A DNA stretch of 64,000 nucleotides from Baekduia alba. GTDB lineage: Bacteria; Actinomycetota; Thermoleophilia; Solirubrobacterales; Solirubrobacteraceae. Positions 34,301-45,022 of this stretch are shown here, in pieces (the first letter of the stretch is position 1; every line of letters starts with the position of its first letter). The stretch is from the NCBI RefSeq assembly GCF_028416635.1, contig NZ_CP114013.1:1550001-1614000 (forward strand), in the 5' to 3' direction. The notes beneath the pieces are model-generated. The model ran no database searches and was not told the origin of the DNA. It was given only the letters and a program-made list of their open reading frames with translations. The translations under genes were made by a program, and so were the position numbers.

Positions 34301-34331
34301 AGTCCCGAACGTACCGTCCGAAAGAGACTAT
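34299..34331. promoter_or_regulatory. Putative PadR operator
   Basis: ATAGTC (34299-34304) and GACTAT (34326-34331) form an inverted repeat that covers both start codons of the divergent oxygenase and PadR genes. Confidence 0.45.
34308..34313 (-). promoter_or_regulatory. -10 element of the carotenoid oxygenase
   Basis: TACGTT on the minus strand, 7 nt before the ATG at 34300. Confidence 0.5.
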
Positions 34332-34876
34332 TGCAAGACCTGAAGCTCACCCCGACCTCGTACATCGTCCTCGGCCTGCTCGACGCGGCCGCGCCCAACG
34401 AGGCCACGCCCTACGACCTCAAGCAGCTGATGGCCCTGTCCATCGACAACTTCTGGTCGACGCCGCACGCGCAGGTCTACCGCGAGCCCGAGCGGCTGGC
34501 CGCCGCCGGGTACATCTCCGAGCGGCGCGAGGAGACCGGCCGGCGCCGGCGCTTCTACGCGATCGGCGAGCGCGGCCGCGCCGCGCTGGACAGCTGGCGC
34601 CACACCGCGCCCGACGACGTGCCTCAGCTCCGCGACGCCGGCGTCCTGAAGCTCTTCTTCGGTGCCGACCCCGCGACCGTCGCGGCCCACCAGGTCCCCA
34701 TCCACGAGGCGAAGCTGGCCGAGTACGAGACGCTCCGCGCGCAGGTCGCGCAGCACATCCCGATCGGCCAGCTCCTGGCGCTCGACGTCGGGATCGCGCA
34801 CGAGCGCGCGATGCTCGACATCTGGCGCACTCGCGTCGCCGCGGCCGCCGTCGCTACCAATGCACCCCGCGCATGA
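34331..34876 (+). CDS. PadR family transcriptional regulator
   Basis: 181 residues from a TTG start. N-terminal winged helix: LTPTSYIVLGLLDAAAPNE, TPYDLKQLMALSIDNFWS, HAQVYREPERLAAAGYISER, then RRRFYAIGERGRAALDSW. The C-terminal helical part (LKLFFGADPATVAAHQVP) is the Vir_act_alpha_C dimer domain. Probably controls the divergent carotenoid oxygenase. The 3' end overlaps the acyl-CoA reductase by 23 bp. Confidence 0.88.
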   Translation: MQDLKLTPTSYIVLGLLDAAAPNEATPYDLKQLMALSIDNFWSTPHAQVYREPERLAAAGYISERREETGRRRRFYAIGERGRAALDSWRHTAPDDVPQLRDAGVLKLFFGADPATVAAHQVPIHEAKLAEYETLRAQVAQHIPIGQLLALDVGIAHERAMLDIWRTRVAAAAVATNAPRA

Positions 34877-36839
34877 TGTTGGCCATCGCGATCTGCTCGA
34901 CCGAGGCCTTCTCGTTGGGGTCCTTCTCGCCCCTGGACGCGGCCGAGTCCGGGAACACCTTGTAGGCCATGTGCAGGATCTGGTCGACGGCCTTCGGCGC
35001 CACCGCGTAGAGCACCTCGCCGAAGGTGCCCAACCGCGTGTTGATCTGCTTGGGCTTGGAGCGGATCGCCTCGCAGATGATGTCGCCGGCCTCGTCGGGC
35101 GAGATCGTCGGGAACGAGTCGTAGATCTTGGTTGGCGCGATCATCGCCGTCCGGACCAAGGGCATGTGGATGGTCGTGAACGTGATGCCGTCGCCGATGA
35201 CCTCCGACGACACGACGCGCGTCCACGCGTCCAGCGCGGCCTTGGAGGCCACGTAGGCGCTGAACCGCGGCGGCGAGGTCTGCACGCCGATCGACGACAC
35301 GTTGACGATGTGGCCGAAGCCGCGCTCGCGCATGTGCGGGAGCAGGCCCATCGTCAGCTTGATCGTGCCGAGGTAGTTGAGCTGGACCGTGCGCTCGAAG
35401 TCGTGGAAGCGATCCTGGGAGAGCGCGATCGAGCGGCGGATCGAGCGGCCCGCGTTGTTGACCAACATGTCGATCGACGCGTGGTCGGCGAGCAGCTTGG
35501 CCACGAGGTCGTCGATCGAGTCGATGGCGCTGAGGTCGGCGGAGTAGGCGTATGCGGTGCCGCCGTGGCGCTCGATGTCGGCCCGCGCCTCCTCGAGCTT
35601 GTCCATCGAGCGGGCGACGAGGATCGGGATGCCGCCGGCGCGCGCGATCTTGTGGGCGGCCGACAGGCCGATGCCCGCCGACGCGCCGGTGATGACCACC
35701 GTCTTGCCGTTGACGGAGTGCTCGAAGGACCGGTCCTTGTAGAGGTCTGGGTCCAGCACGCGCTCCCAGTAGTCCCACAGCTTGGCCGCGTAGGTGTCGA
35801 GCTCGGGGACCGTGATGTCGGCGTCGGCCAGCGCGCGCTCGGTGTCGCGCGTGTCGAACTGGCAGCTGAAGCCGACGTGCTCGACGACCTGCGGCGGGAT
35901 GCCGAAGTCGGCGAGGATCGAGTCGCGCACGCCCTTGAGCGCCGGCAGCTTCATCACCATCGACAACGTGCCCTTGGGCAGCATGTCCAACAGCTTCTTG
36001 TCGATGCGCATCGCCATGTGCGGCGCGTGGCCGGCGCGGGCGAAGGTGTTGAGGATGTCGCCGGAGCGCTGGCCCTTGGGGTGGGCGAGGTGGAAGGCCT
36101 GGCCGTCGAGCCCGTCGGCGTGGGCGATGTGGTCCATCGCCTTGGCGACGTAGTCGACCGGGACGACGTTGGTCCAGCCCAGCTCCGGGCCGATCAGCGG
36201 CGCCCACTCCGGCAGCCAGCCGCGGATCTTCTGGATGGCCTTGAAGAAGTAGTAGGGCCCGTCGACCTTGTCCATGACGCCGGTCTGCGAGTGGCCGACG
36301 ACGACCGCGGGGCGGTAGACGCGGAACGGGACCGTGGAGTCCTCGCGGGCGATCTTCTCGGACTCGAACTTGGTGCGGTGGTAGGCCGACGGGAGCTTCT
36401 GGCCCTCGTCGAACATGTCCTCGCGGAACAGGCCGCGGTGGGCGCCGGCGGCGGCGACCGAGGAGGTGTGGTGCAGGATGCCGGCGTCCAGCGCGTTGGC
36501 GAGGTCGACCGCGTGGCGCGTGCCCTCGACGTTGAGCGTCTCGTTGCGCTCCTCGTCGGCGGTCATGTCGTAGATCGCCGCGAGGTGGAAGAAGTGGGCG
36601 ATGTCGCCCTTGTGCTCGGCGATCCAGGCGTCGCTCACGCCCAGGTTGGGCTCGGCGAGGTCGCCGACGACGGGGTGGATCCGCGTCGTGTCGCCGGGCC
36701 ACGTCTTGATCAGGGCGTCGAGGCGGTCGCGCGAGGTCTCGCGCACCAACACGTACACGTCGCCGGTGCGATTGCGCAGCAGCTCCTCGACCAGATGCCG
36801 ACCGATGAAACCCGTCGCTCCGGTCACGAAATACGCCAT
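34854..36839 (-). CDS. Two-domain fatty acyl-CoA reductase
   Basis: 661 residues: an N-terminal extended SDR (1-~365), starting AYFVTGATGFIGRHLVEEL with TGxxGxxG and catalytic YHRTK in KLPSAYHRTKFESEK; and a C-terminal classic SDR (~370-661) with VVITGASAGIGLSAAHKIA, NNAGRSIRRS, and SxxxY-K as VSSIGVQ... then SAYVASKAALD. The length and order match the Marinobacter-type fatty acyl-CoA reductase and mycobacterial AcrA1, which reduce acyl-CoA to aldehyde and alcohol, e.g. for wax esters. The start is the ATG with GGAGGAGAGG upstream (36843-36852). Confidence 0.92.
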   Translation of the reverse strand: MAYFVTGATGFIGRHLVEELLRNRTGDVYVLVRETSRDRLDALIKTWPGDTTRIHPVVGDLAEPNLGVSDAWIAEHKGDIAHFFHLAAIYDMTADEERNETLNVEGTRHAVDLANALDAGILHHTSSVAAAGAHRGLFREDMFDEGQKLPSAYHRTKFESEKIAREDSTVPFRVYRPAVVVGHSQTGVMDKVDGPYYFFKAIQKIRGWLPEWAPLIGPELGWTNVVPVDYVAKAMDHIAHADGLDGQAFHLAHPKGQRSGDILNTFARAGHAPHMAMRIDKKLLDMLPKGTLSMVMKLPALKGVRDSILADFGIPPQVVEHVGFSCQFDTRDTERALADADITVPELDTYAAKLWDYWERVLDPDLYKDRSFEHSVNGKTVVITGASAGIGLSAAHKIARAGGIPILVARSMDKLEEARADIERHGGTAYAYSADLSAIDSIDDLVAKLLADHASIDMLVNNAGRSIRRSIALSQDRFHDFERTVQLNYLGTIKLTMGLLPHMRERGFGHIVNVSSIGVQTSPPRFSAYVASKAALDAWTRVVSSEVIGDGITFTTIHMPLVRTAMIAPTKIYDSFPTISPDEAGDIICEAIRSKPKQINTRLGTFGEVLYAVAPKAVDQILHMAYKVFPDSAASRGEKDPNEKASVEQIAMANIMRGVHW

Positions 36840-36842
36840 GCA

Positions 36843-36852
36843 GCCTCTCCTC
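36843..36852 (-). promoter_or_regulatory. Ribosome binding site of the acyl-CoA reductase
   Basis: GGAGGAGAGG on the minus strand, 3-4 nt before the ATG at 36839; unusually strong for this window and fixes the start. Confidence 0.65.
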
Positions 36853-36943
36853 CAAGATGCCTCCCGCGGCACTCCATACGTGCCGGTCACGGGACAGGTC
36901 GCGATCCTATCCGCATGCGCCCGGCCCCACGCAGGGTCGCGTG

Positions 36944-37291
36944 CTAGGCAGGCGCCTTCGCGCGCTGGGCGGCGATGCTGGCCAGGACGCCGTCGAGCAG
37001 GCCGGGGAAGCGCTCGCCGAGGTCGTCGCGGCGCAGCGAGATGTACTTCAACCGGCCGTCGACGCGCGTCCGGGTGACGCCGGCCTCGCGCAGGACGCGC
37101 AGGTGGTGGGAGACGGTGGCGGGGGAGAGCGGGAGCTCGATCGAGCCGCACGCCACGTCGTCGGCGCCGTCGGGGCCGCGGGTCGCCGCGTCGGTCGCGC
37201 CGACGATCGCCAGACGGGCCGGATCGCTGAGCGCGTGCATGACCGTGGGGAGGTCGAGCTCAGCGGTCGGCGGGTGGGGGAAGTCGCGCAT
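36944..37291 (-). CDS. ArsR family transcriptional regulator
   Basis: 115 residues. Winged helix core VMHALSDPARLAIVGATDA, CGSIELPLSPATVSHHLRV (recognition helix), LREAGVTRTRVDGRLKYISL (wing). The Cys (ACGS) is a single possible metal or thiol site. It is directly upstream of, and on the same strand as, the acyl-CoA reductase (about 100 bp gap). Its own start is preceded by a GAGGGAG ribosome site, inside the small dyad ACTCC/GGAGT at 37295-37307. Confidence 0.88.
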   Translation of the reverse strand: MRDFPHPPTAELDLPTVMHALSDPARLAIVGATDAATRGPDGADDVACGSIELPLSPATVSHHLRVLREAGVTRTRVDGRLKYISLRRDDLGERFPGLLDGVLASIAAQRAKAPA

Positions 37292-37312
37292 CGGACTCCC
37301 TCGGAGTGTAGG

Positions 37313-38083
37313 TCAGCCGATCCCGGCACCCGCCCCGCCGCGGCCTGCGCCGCCGGCGAAGCGCGCCGCCCCGGCCTGGGCGTCGGCGAAGACGGCGGGG
37401 CCGGCCTGGGCCTCGAGCGCGAGGCCGTCGGCGAGCGGGAGGCCGAAGCCCTCGATCGCGGCGCGGCGGTCGGCGAGCATCGTCGCCTGCGGGAAGGCAG
37501 CGAGCGCCTCGGCCCACGCGAGGGCGCGGGTGAGCGCCTCGCCGTCCGGGACCACCTCGGTGAGCAGGCCCATGGCCAGCGCCTCGGGCGCCTCGACGAT
37601 CCGGCCCGACAGGATCAGGTCCAGCGCGCGGCCGAGGCCGACGATGCGCGGCAGGCGCTGCGTCCCGCCGTCGATCAGCGGCACGCCCCAGCGGCGCTCC
37701 GGGTAGCCGAGCTTGGACTGCTCGGTCGCGATCCGCAGGTCGCACCACAGCGCGAGCTCCAGCCCGCCGGCCAGCGCGAACCCGTCGATCGCGGCGATCG
37801 CCGGCTTGGCGGGCGTCCGGCGCGTGAAGCCCATCGGGCCGCTGGGATCGTCCAGCCGGCCGGCGTAGGTGTCGATCGCCTTCAGGTCGGCGCCCGCGCA
37901 GAACGCGATCCCGCCCGCGCCGGTCAGGACCATGACGCGCGCGTCGTCGTCGGCCTCGAAGCGCTCCAGCGCGGCGAGCAGCGCCTCGGCGGTCGGCCCG
38001 TCGACGGCGTTGCGCCGCTCCGGCCGATCGATCGTCACGACGGCGGCGGCGCCGACGCGCTCGTACTGCACGGGCTCGGACAT
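37313..38083 (-). CDS. Enoyl-CoA hydratase/isomerase family protein
   Basis: 256 residues. Crotonase signature: oxyanion loops GIAFCAGADLKAID and FALAGGLELALWCDLRIA; EFLG-like region YPERRWGVPLIDGGTQRL; conserved DRPERRNAVDG near the N-terminus. The glycine-rich C-terminus (RFAGGAGRGGAGAGIG) is unusual. The Glu that usually acts as base lies near PERRWGVP (Glu). A -10 TAGGGT lies 7 nt before the ATG. Confidence 0.88.
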   Translation of the reverse strand: MSEPVQYERVGAAAVVTIDRPERRNAVDGPTAEALLAALERFEADDDARVMVLTGAGGIAFCAGADLKAIDTYAGRLDDPSGPMGFTRRTPAKPAIAAIDGFALAGGLELALWCDLRIATEQSKLGYPERRWGVPLIDGGTQRLPRIVGLGRALDLILSGRIVEAPEALAMGLLTEVVPDGEALTRALAWAEALAAFPQATMLADRRAAIEGFGLPLADGLALEAQAGPAVFADAQAGAARFAGGAGRGGAGAGIG

Positions 38084-38090
38084 GGTCCGA

Positions 38091-38096
38091 ACCCTA
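38091..38096 (-). promoter_or_regulatory. -10 element of the enoyl-CoA hydratase
   Basis: TAGGGT on the minus strand, 7 nt before the ATG at 38083. Confidence 0.5.
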
Positions 38097-38107
38097 CGGG
38101 CCTGCGA

Positions 38108-38377
38108 CTACCAGCCGCCGGACCAGCGCTTGTCGCCGCCGGCGGCCTTGACGGCCGCCTTCTTGGCGTCCTTGCGCTTCTCCAGGCGCCACTGCAGGAG
38201 CGAGACCAGGAGCACGAACAGCGGGAAGAAGATGATGACGAGGAAGGCGCTGTTCGTGACGACCTTGTCGTCGGTCTCTCCATAGGCGCCCTCGCCCGAG
38301 GCCTGGGCGAACGCCATCGGGGCGCTGAGGGCCAGGAGGAACAGCGAGAGCAGCAGGGTCTTCGTCAGGCGGCGCAT
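38108..38377 (-). CDS. Small membrane protein with signal peptide
   Basis: 89 residues. Signal peptide LLLSLFLLALSAPMAFAQA, then an acidic stretch GEGAYGETDD, a membrane helix AFLVIIFFPLFVLLVSLLQW, and a basic tail EKRKDAKKAAVKAAGGDKRW. The function is unknown. It is separated from the hydratase gene downstream by 24 nt on the same strand, so it may be co-transcribed. Confidence 0.75.
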   Translation of the reverse strand: MRRLTKTLLLSLFLLALSAPMAFAQASGEGAYGETDDKVVTNSAFLVIIFFPLFVLLVSLLQWRLEKRKDAKKAAVKAAGGDKRWSGGW

Positions 38378-38407
38378 GGCAACCCGCATCGTATTGAATG
38401 CGGCGCC

Positions 38408-39136
38408 ATGGTGGCACTCACGCGCGAACGGCTGGACGACGACATCGAAGTCCTGCGGCTGGACCGTCCGGAGGTCCGCAACGCGATGGACTCCACGATG
38501 CTGGCCGAGCTGGACGTGGCGCTCACCGAGCTCGCGGCGGACGGCACGCTGCGGGCGCTGGTCTTCTCCACGACGAGCGAGCGCGCGCTGTGCGCCGGCG
38601 CCGACGTGTCCGAGCAGCTCGACCGCGCCGGCGGCGTGGCGCGGATGGAGCTGTTCGCGCGGCTGTACGCGGCGATCGAGGCGTTCCCGGCGCCGACGAT
38701 CGCGGTGTGCGTCGGCAACGTCGTCGGCGCGGGCGCCGAGGTCGCGGTCGGCTGCGACCTGCGCGTCGGTGCCGACAACCTCAAGCTCGTCTTCCCGGGC
38801 GCGAAGCTCGGCGTGCCGGTCGGGCCGGCGCGGCTGACGCCGCTGGTCGGGCTCTCGAAGGCCCGCGAGCTCATCTTTACCGGACGCGTCGTCGACGTGG
38901 AGGAGGCCGACGCGCTCGGCCTGCTCGCCCGCCGCGCGCCGGCCGCCGACGCCGAGGCCGCGGCGATCGCGCTGGCGCGCGAGATCGCCCGGCATCCGGC
39001 CGACGGCCTGCGCCACCTCAAGGACCTGTTCCGCGAGTACGAGGCGACGAAGTACCGCGTGGCGAGGGAGAACGCCGAGATCGTGGAGTTCCAGAGGACG
39101 GGCGGCGGCCTGCCGTACGGCGGTGTGCAACGCTGA
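38408..39136 (+). CDS. Enoyl-CoA hydratase/isomerase family protein
   Basis: 242 residues. Crotonase fold: LRLDRPEVRNAMDSTMLAEL, oxyanion ALCAGADVSEQLD and GNVVGAGAEVAVGCDLRVG, then KLGVPVGPARLTPLVG. The usual catalytic Glu positions are replaced (GAKLGVPVGPARL), so a racemase/isomerase or a non-hydratase role is possible. Divergent from the small membrane protein. It ends directly at the next gene (stop at 39136, ATG at 39137). Confidence 0.85.
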   Translation: MVALTRERLDDDIEVLRLDRPEVRNAMDSTMLAELDVALTELAADGTLRALVFSTTSERALCAGADVSEQLDRAGGVARMELFARLYAAIEAFPAPTIAVCVGNVVGAGAEVAVGCDLRVGADNLKLVFPGAKLGVPVGPARLTPLVGLSKARELIFTGRVVDVEEADALGLLARRAPAADAEAAAIALAREIARHPADGLRHLKDLFREYEATKYRVARENAEIVEFQRTGGGLPYGGVQR

Positions 39137-40360
39137 ATGGCGATGACCCGTCGCTCATTCGTCACCCTCCCCGCACTCCTGCTCGCTCTGCTCGCCCTCG
39201 CCGTCCCGGCGACCGCGAAGACCACGACCACCACCGACAAGACGTTGCACGCCGACCTCGTGCGCCTGGCCGACGGCGCCGGTGGCAGCGGCGGCTTCGT
39301 CGTCTCCGACGGCAAGACCGGCAAGACGATCGCGCAGTCCCGTCCGACGACCGTCCGGCCGCTGGGCTCGACGGCGAAGCTGCTGACGACGGGCGCCGCG
39401 CTCCGCGCGCTCGGTCCCGGCTTCCGCCTCACGACGACCGTGCTGACCATGGCCGGCGTCGACGCCGCCGGGACGCTGCATGGCGACCTGTGGCTGAAGG
39501 GCGGCGGCGACCCGACGCTCGGCGAGGCGCAGTTCCAGACTCTCGCCGCGGCCGTCCAGGCGCGCGGCATCAAGGTGGTGGAGGGCTCGATCGTCGGCGA
39601 CGAGTCGCTGTTCGACACGCTGCGCGGCGGCCCGGCGACCAACGGCGCGTTCGACCTCAACTTCGCCGGCAGCGTCGGCGCGCTGACCTACGAGCGCGGG
39701 CGCCAGGCGGTCGACGGGCCGTTGCAGCCCGACCCGGCGCGCGCCGCCGCGTTCCGCTTCGACGACGTCCTGGAGGCCAAGGGCCTGACGATCCGCGGGA
39801 CGCCGAAGGCCGGCGTCGCGCCGGTCGGGACCGCGCAGCTCGGCCTGATCGCCACGACCGTCGCGGCCGTCGTCAAGGTCATCGACAAGCAGTCCGACGA
39901 CTTCGCCGCCGAGGTGCTCGCGAAGGACCTCGGCGCGGCACACGGCGGCGCCGGCACGACCGCGGCCGGCGTCGGCGTGATCAAGGCCAACATCTTCGGC
40001 GCGCAGCTCTTCCCGGTCGACGGCTCCGGCGTCGACCCCGCGACCACCGGCGCGCCGCGCCAGCTCGCCCGTCTCGTCCGGCGCCTGCGCACGCAGCCGG
40101 GGCTGGGCTCCGCGCTGCCGATCGCGGGCGTCGACGGCACGCTCCAGGCGCGGATGACGTCCGGTCCGGCGCGAGGCACCTGCCGCGCGAAGACCGGGTC
40201 GCTGCCGACGACCCGGTTCAGCGCGCTGGCCGGATGGTGCAAGACGCACGGCCGGACGCTCGTCTTCGCGCTGCAGCGCGACCGGGTGACGAGCCAGGCC
40301 GCGGCCAAGGCCGCCGAAGACGCGATGGTCCAGCGGATCGCCGCGTCGCGGAAGCGCTAG
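39137..40360 (+). CDS. D-alanyl-D-alanine carboxypeptidase/endopeptidase (S13, DacB type)
   Basis: 407 residues. Signal peptide LPALLLALLALAVPATA. S13 motifs: GSTAKLL (Ser78-x-x-Lys81), KQSDDFAAEVLAKDLG where the usual SxN reads SDD, and AKTGSLPTT (KTG). The insert GDLWLKGGGDPTLG is typical of S13. It trims pentapeptide side chains or cuts cross-links in peptidoglycan outside the membrane. The Asn-to-Asp change in the second motif is notable. It starts immediately after the previous stop. It converges with the next gene with overlapping stops (TAG). Confidence 0.88.
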   Translation: MAMTRRSFVTLPALLLALLALAVPATAKTTTTTDKTLHADLVRLADGAGGSGGFVVSDGKTGKTIAQSRPTTVRPLGSTAKLLTTGAALRALGPGFRLTTTVLTMAGVDAAGTLHGDLWLKGGGDPTLGEAQFQTLAAAVQARGIKVVEGSIVGDESLFDTLRGGPATNGAFDLNFAGSVGALTYERGRQAVDGPLQPDPARAAAFRFDDVLEAKGLTIRGTPKAGVAPVGTAQLGLIATTVAAVVKVIDKQSDDFAAEVLAKDLGAAHGGAGTTAAGVGVIKANIFGAQLFPVDGSGVDPATTGAPRQLARLVRRLRTQPGLGSALPIAGVDGTLQARMTSGPARGTCRAKTGSLPTTRFSALAGWCKTHGRTLVFALQRDRVTSQAAAKAAEDAMVQRIAASRKR

Positions 40361-41715
40361 CGCTCCTTCGTCACCCGCTTCAGCCACGGCACGACCGTCT
40401 GCAGGTACCGGTTCTTGGCCGGCGCCGCGGTGAGCGGGTCGAGATGGGACTCGGTCGCGCTCGCGTCCACGTACCGCGCGTCGCCCTCCGGCGAGTGCGA
40501 CAACTTGACGAACGACTTCGCGCCCTTCAGCACGGCGCCGTTGGTCAGCGAGGTCTGCAGCGCGTAGACCGGCAGCGCGGCCTGCTTGGCCCACTTCAGG
40601 CGCAACCCCAGGTACTTGGCCGCGCTGTCCTCGGTGAGCGGCGACGCGGCGTCGACGTCGAGGTTCAGACGCGTGGGGTAGAACCACTCGACGGCGTTGG
40701 CGGGCTCCTGCCCGAACGTCTCGGCCAGGCGCTGGAGCGGCGTCACCTCGCCGTCGACCCAGTCGCCGTCGGGGCCGAGCGATCCGGCGCGGACCTGGAT
40801 CAGGCCGAGCTCCTTGGGCGAGGTCGTCGCGTCGAAGGCGAAGCCGAGCTGGCCGCGGTTGGTCGCCGGGATCGGCGGCTTGAACTGCGGCGGCAGGAGC
40901 GAGAAGGCCTGGCCGACCGACGGGCCGGTCGGGTCCTTCAACGCCAGGACCGCGGCGCTCTCGCTAAGGATGCCGGTCACCCACGGCAGGCCCAGGCCGA
41001 GCAGGTCCAGGAACGGCTGCTTGCGGATCGCCGCCAGCCGCTTCTTGGCCTGCGCGAGGTCGGCGGAGTCGAACGAGCCGCGCAGGCCGCCGTCGATCAG
41101 GACGACGCCGTCGAGGTCCTTGTAGCCCGGACGGCCCGCGAAGTCCCAGGACGCGTAGGCCACCGCCACCGACGCGCCCAGCGAGTGGCCGCCGAGGATC
41201 ACGCGCCGGCCCGCGGCGCGCGCCTTGGCCACCACCGCGCGCACGTCCTCCAGCTGGACCTTCAGGCCCCAGTCGGCGGCGAAGCCGAGCGTCGCGGCGT
41301 CCGGCGGCCGGTAGTGCGGGGTGATCGTCGGGTCCGCGATCCAGCCCGCGTAGTAGTCGAACATCGCCTTCGGGGTGACCTTGCCGGCCAGCGCGTCGGC
41401 GAAGACGGAGGTGTCCTCGAGCGCCTGCGAGCGCCGGTCGACCGCCCAGACCTGGAGGCTCGGCACGTCCTTGACCAGCTCGCGCGCGGTGAGGGTGAAG
41501 TCGCCGCGGCCGCCGTTGGTGCCGGGGACCAGGACCAGGACGGTCTTCGCGTTCGCCGACCCGAACTTCGTGACGTCGAGCCGGTCGTACTTGCGCGGTC
41601 CGGGGGCGTGGGTCCAGCCGGTGATCGTGGTCTGGACCTCGGCTGCGGAGGCGGTCGCGGCGAGGGTCAGCGACGTCGCGGCGAGCGCCGCGACGAGCAG
41701 AAGGCGGTGGGGCAT
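40357..41715 (-). CDS. Exported alpha/beta hydrolase
   Basis: 452 residues. Signal peptide LLLVAALAATSLTLAATASA. Fold motifs: VLVLVPGTNGGRGDF (oxyanion), VILGGHSLGASVAVAYA (GHSLG nucleophile Ser), ending YLQTVVPWLKRV. Acid and His are likely near KLSHSPEGDARYVDA and TESHLDPLTA. A secreted esterase or lipase; the substrate is unknown. Divergent from the ABC-F gene with 22 bp between the start codons. Confidence 0.85.
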   Translation of the reverse strand: MPHRLLLVAALAATSLTLAATASAAEVQTTITGWTHAPGPRKYDRLDVTKFGSANAKTVLVLVPGTNGGRGDFTLTARELVKDVPSLQVWAVDRRSQALEDTSVFADALAGKVTPKAMFDYYAGWIADPTITPHYRPPDAATLGFAADWGLKVQLEDVRAVVAKARAAGRRVILGGHSLGASVAVAYASWDFAGRPGYKDLDGVVLIDGGLRGSFDSADLAQAKKRLAAIRKQPFLDLLGLGLPWVTGILSESAAVLALKDPTGPSVGQAFSLLPPQFKPPIPATNRGQLGFAFDATTSPKELGLIQVRAGSLGPDGDWVDGEVTPLQRLAETFGQEPANAVEWFYPTRLNLDVDAASPLTEDSAAKYLGLRLKWAKQAALPVYALQTSLTNGAVLKGAKSFVKLSHSPEGDARYVDASATESHLDPLTAAPAKNRYLQTVVPWLKRVTKER

Positions 41716-41725
41716 CGCGCATACC

Positions 41726-41731
41726 TACCAT
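41726..41731 (+). promoter_or_regulatory. -10 element of the ABC-F gene
   Basis: TACCAT, 6 nt before GTG 41738, on the strand opposite to the hydrolase promoter within a 22-bp gap. Confidence 0.45.
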
Positions 41732-41737
41732 GGAGGC

Positions 41738-43699
<1,962 letters not shown>

Positions 43700-43744
43700 C
43701 GCCCCGGCGTGCATCCGCCGGTGTGTCCCTCAACCCCGCCCGGG

Positions 43745-43750
43745 TACGCT
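43745..43750 (+). promoter_or_regulatory. -10 element of the YbjQ operon
   Basis: TACGCT, 7 nt before ATG 43758. Confidence 0.5.
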
Positions 43751-43757
43751 CCAGCGC

Positions 43758-44129
43758 ATGGCCGGGGAGCTCGATCTGGTTGCGTCCGCGCTGCGGGCTG
43801 ATGCCGGGGATGTCGATGTGTTCTTCGACGTCCTGGTGGGCAAGTTGGAGCAGGTGTTGCCCGAGCAGGTGGAGATCGAGCGTGGTGGGTTCCTCGGCCG
43901 GGGCAAGCCGGAAGCGGTCACGGTCGCGCTCGGCGATCGCCTCTACCAAGCGGAGCGGGCGCGCAGGCGGGTCGTGTGCCGGCGTCGGACGGTCGTGCGC
44001 GGCATCGCGCTCAAGAGCGAGGACCTCGACGTCGGCGCTTGGATCGACGCGCTGTCGGCGGATCTCGTGGACGAGGCCGCTCGCAGCGAGCGCGCTCGCA
44101 GCGCGCTGCAGGGGCTGCTCGACGCGTGA
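43758..44129 (+). CDS. Small hypothetical protein, first gene of YbjQ operon
   Basis: 123 residues, soluble. LDLVASALRADAGDVDVFFDVL, then KLEQVLPEQVEIERGGFLGRG, basic core QAERARRRVVCRRRTVVRG and a helical C-terminus. No family recognised. It overlaps the first YbjQ protein (GTGA at 44126), and the trio is probably one transcription unit. Three-gene conservation would support a joint role. Confidence 0.65.
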   Translation: MAGELDLVASALRADAGDVDVFFDVLVGKLEQVLPEQVEIERGGFLGRGKPEAVTVALGDRLYQAERARRRVVCRRRTVVRGIALKSEDLDVGAWIDALSADLVDEAARSERARSALQGLLDA

Positions 44130-44998
44130 GCGATCCGGTCGACGAGGACGCGGACGCGGTCGTCGGCATGCCGCCCGGCGCGCGGCAGCGGCTGAACCGC
44201 ACCACGTTCTCCTCGGCGCTGGGCACCGGCGAGGCGCTCGCCGTCCGGCAGTCGGGCCTCGTCCCGCTCACGCAGGTCATGGGCGTGTCCTATTACAAGC
44301 TCGGCTGGCAGAACATGCCGTGGACGAACCGCGGCGGCTGGGGCTCGTCGCGCGACGGCGAGACGTTCGAGCTCGAGAACCAGACCGCGGCGTGGAACGA
44401 GGCGCGGCGGCTGGCCGTCGGACGCCTGCGCGACGAGGCGGTGGAGGCGGGCGCGGACGCGGTCGTCGGGGTCCAGATCCGGCGCGGCCTGCGCGACTGG
44501 GCGACCGACCTGGTGGAGTTCGTCGCGGTCGGGACCGCGGTGCGCTCGACGCGCGTCGACTTCGGCGGCGACGCCCCGCTGCTGTGCAGCCTGTCGGGCC
44601 AGGACGTCGCCAAGCTCGTCGCCCACGGGTTCTGGCCGGTCGGGATCGTCGGCGGCTCGACCGTCGCCTACGTCGCCTCGGGCTGGCAGCAGAGCCGGCG
44701 CTCCGGCGGCCTGTTCTCGCGCATGCAGAACCAGGAGCTGCCGGACTTCAGCAAGGGCCTCTACGACGCGCGCGCCCTGGCGATGGAGCGCGTCACGCGC
44801 GACGCGCACCGCCTCCACGCCCACGGCGTGGTCGGCGTGACGATCGAGCGCTCGCAGCGCGAGCGCGAGCGTGAGATCAACAACACCACCTACATCGACC
44901 TCATCATCTCGATGCACGTGCTCGGCACCGCGATCGTCGAGGTCGCGGACGGCCCGCCGGAGCCGCCGAGCAAGTACCTCGCCTTGCCGTTGAACTAG
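44126..44998 (+). CDS. Tandem YbjQ/heavy-metal-binding-domain protein 1
   Basis: 290 residues with two YbjQ-type repeats (PF01906). Repeat 1, about 25-145: ARRLAVGRLRDEAVEAGADA then VVGVQIRRGL and FVAVGTAVRST. Repeat 2, about 155-275: ALAMERVTRDAHRLHAHGV, VGVTIERSQ, HVLGTAIVEVADG. E. coli YbjQ is a single ~105-residue domain that forms pentamers; the two-domain form and loss of Cys argue that metal binding is not general. It overlaps the small gene upstream. Confidence 0.8.
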   Translation: MSDPVDEDADAVVGMPPGARQRLNRTTFSSALGTGEALAVRQSGLVPLTQVMGVSYYKLGWQNMPWTNRGGWGSSRDGETFELENQTAAWNEARRLAVGRLRDEAVEAGADAVVGVQIRRGLRDWATDLVEFVAVGTAVRSTRVDFGGDAPLLCSLSGQDVAKLVAHGFWPVGIVGGSTVAYVASGWQQSRRSGGLFSRMQNQELPDFSKGLYDARALAMERVTRDAHRLHAHGVVGVTIERSQREREREINNTTYIDLIISMHVLGTAIVEVADGPPEPPSKYLALPLN

Positions 44999-45022
44999 GA
45001 CAACAGGAGCAACCCGTACACC

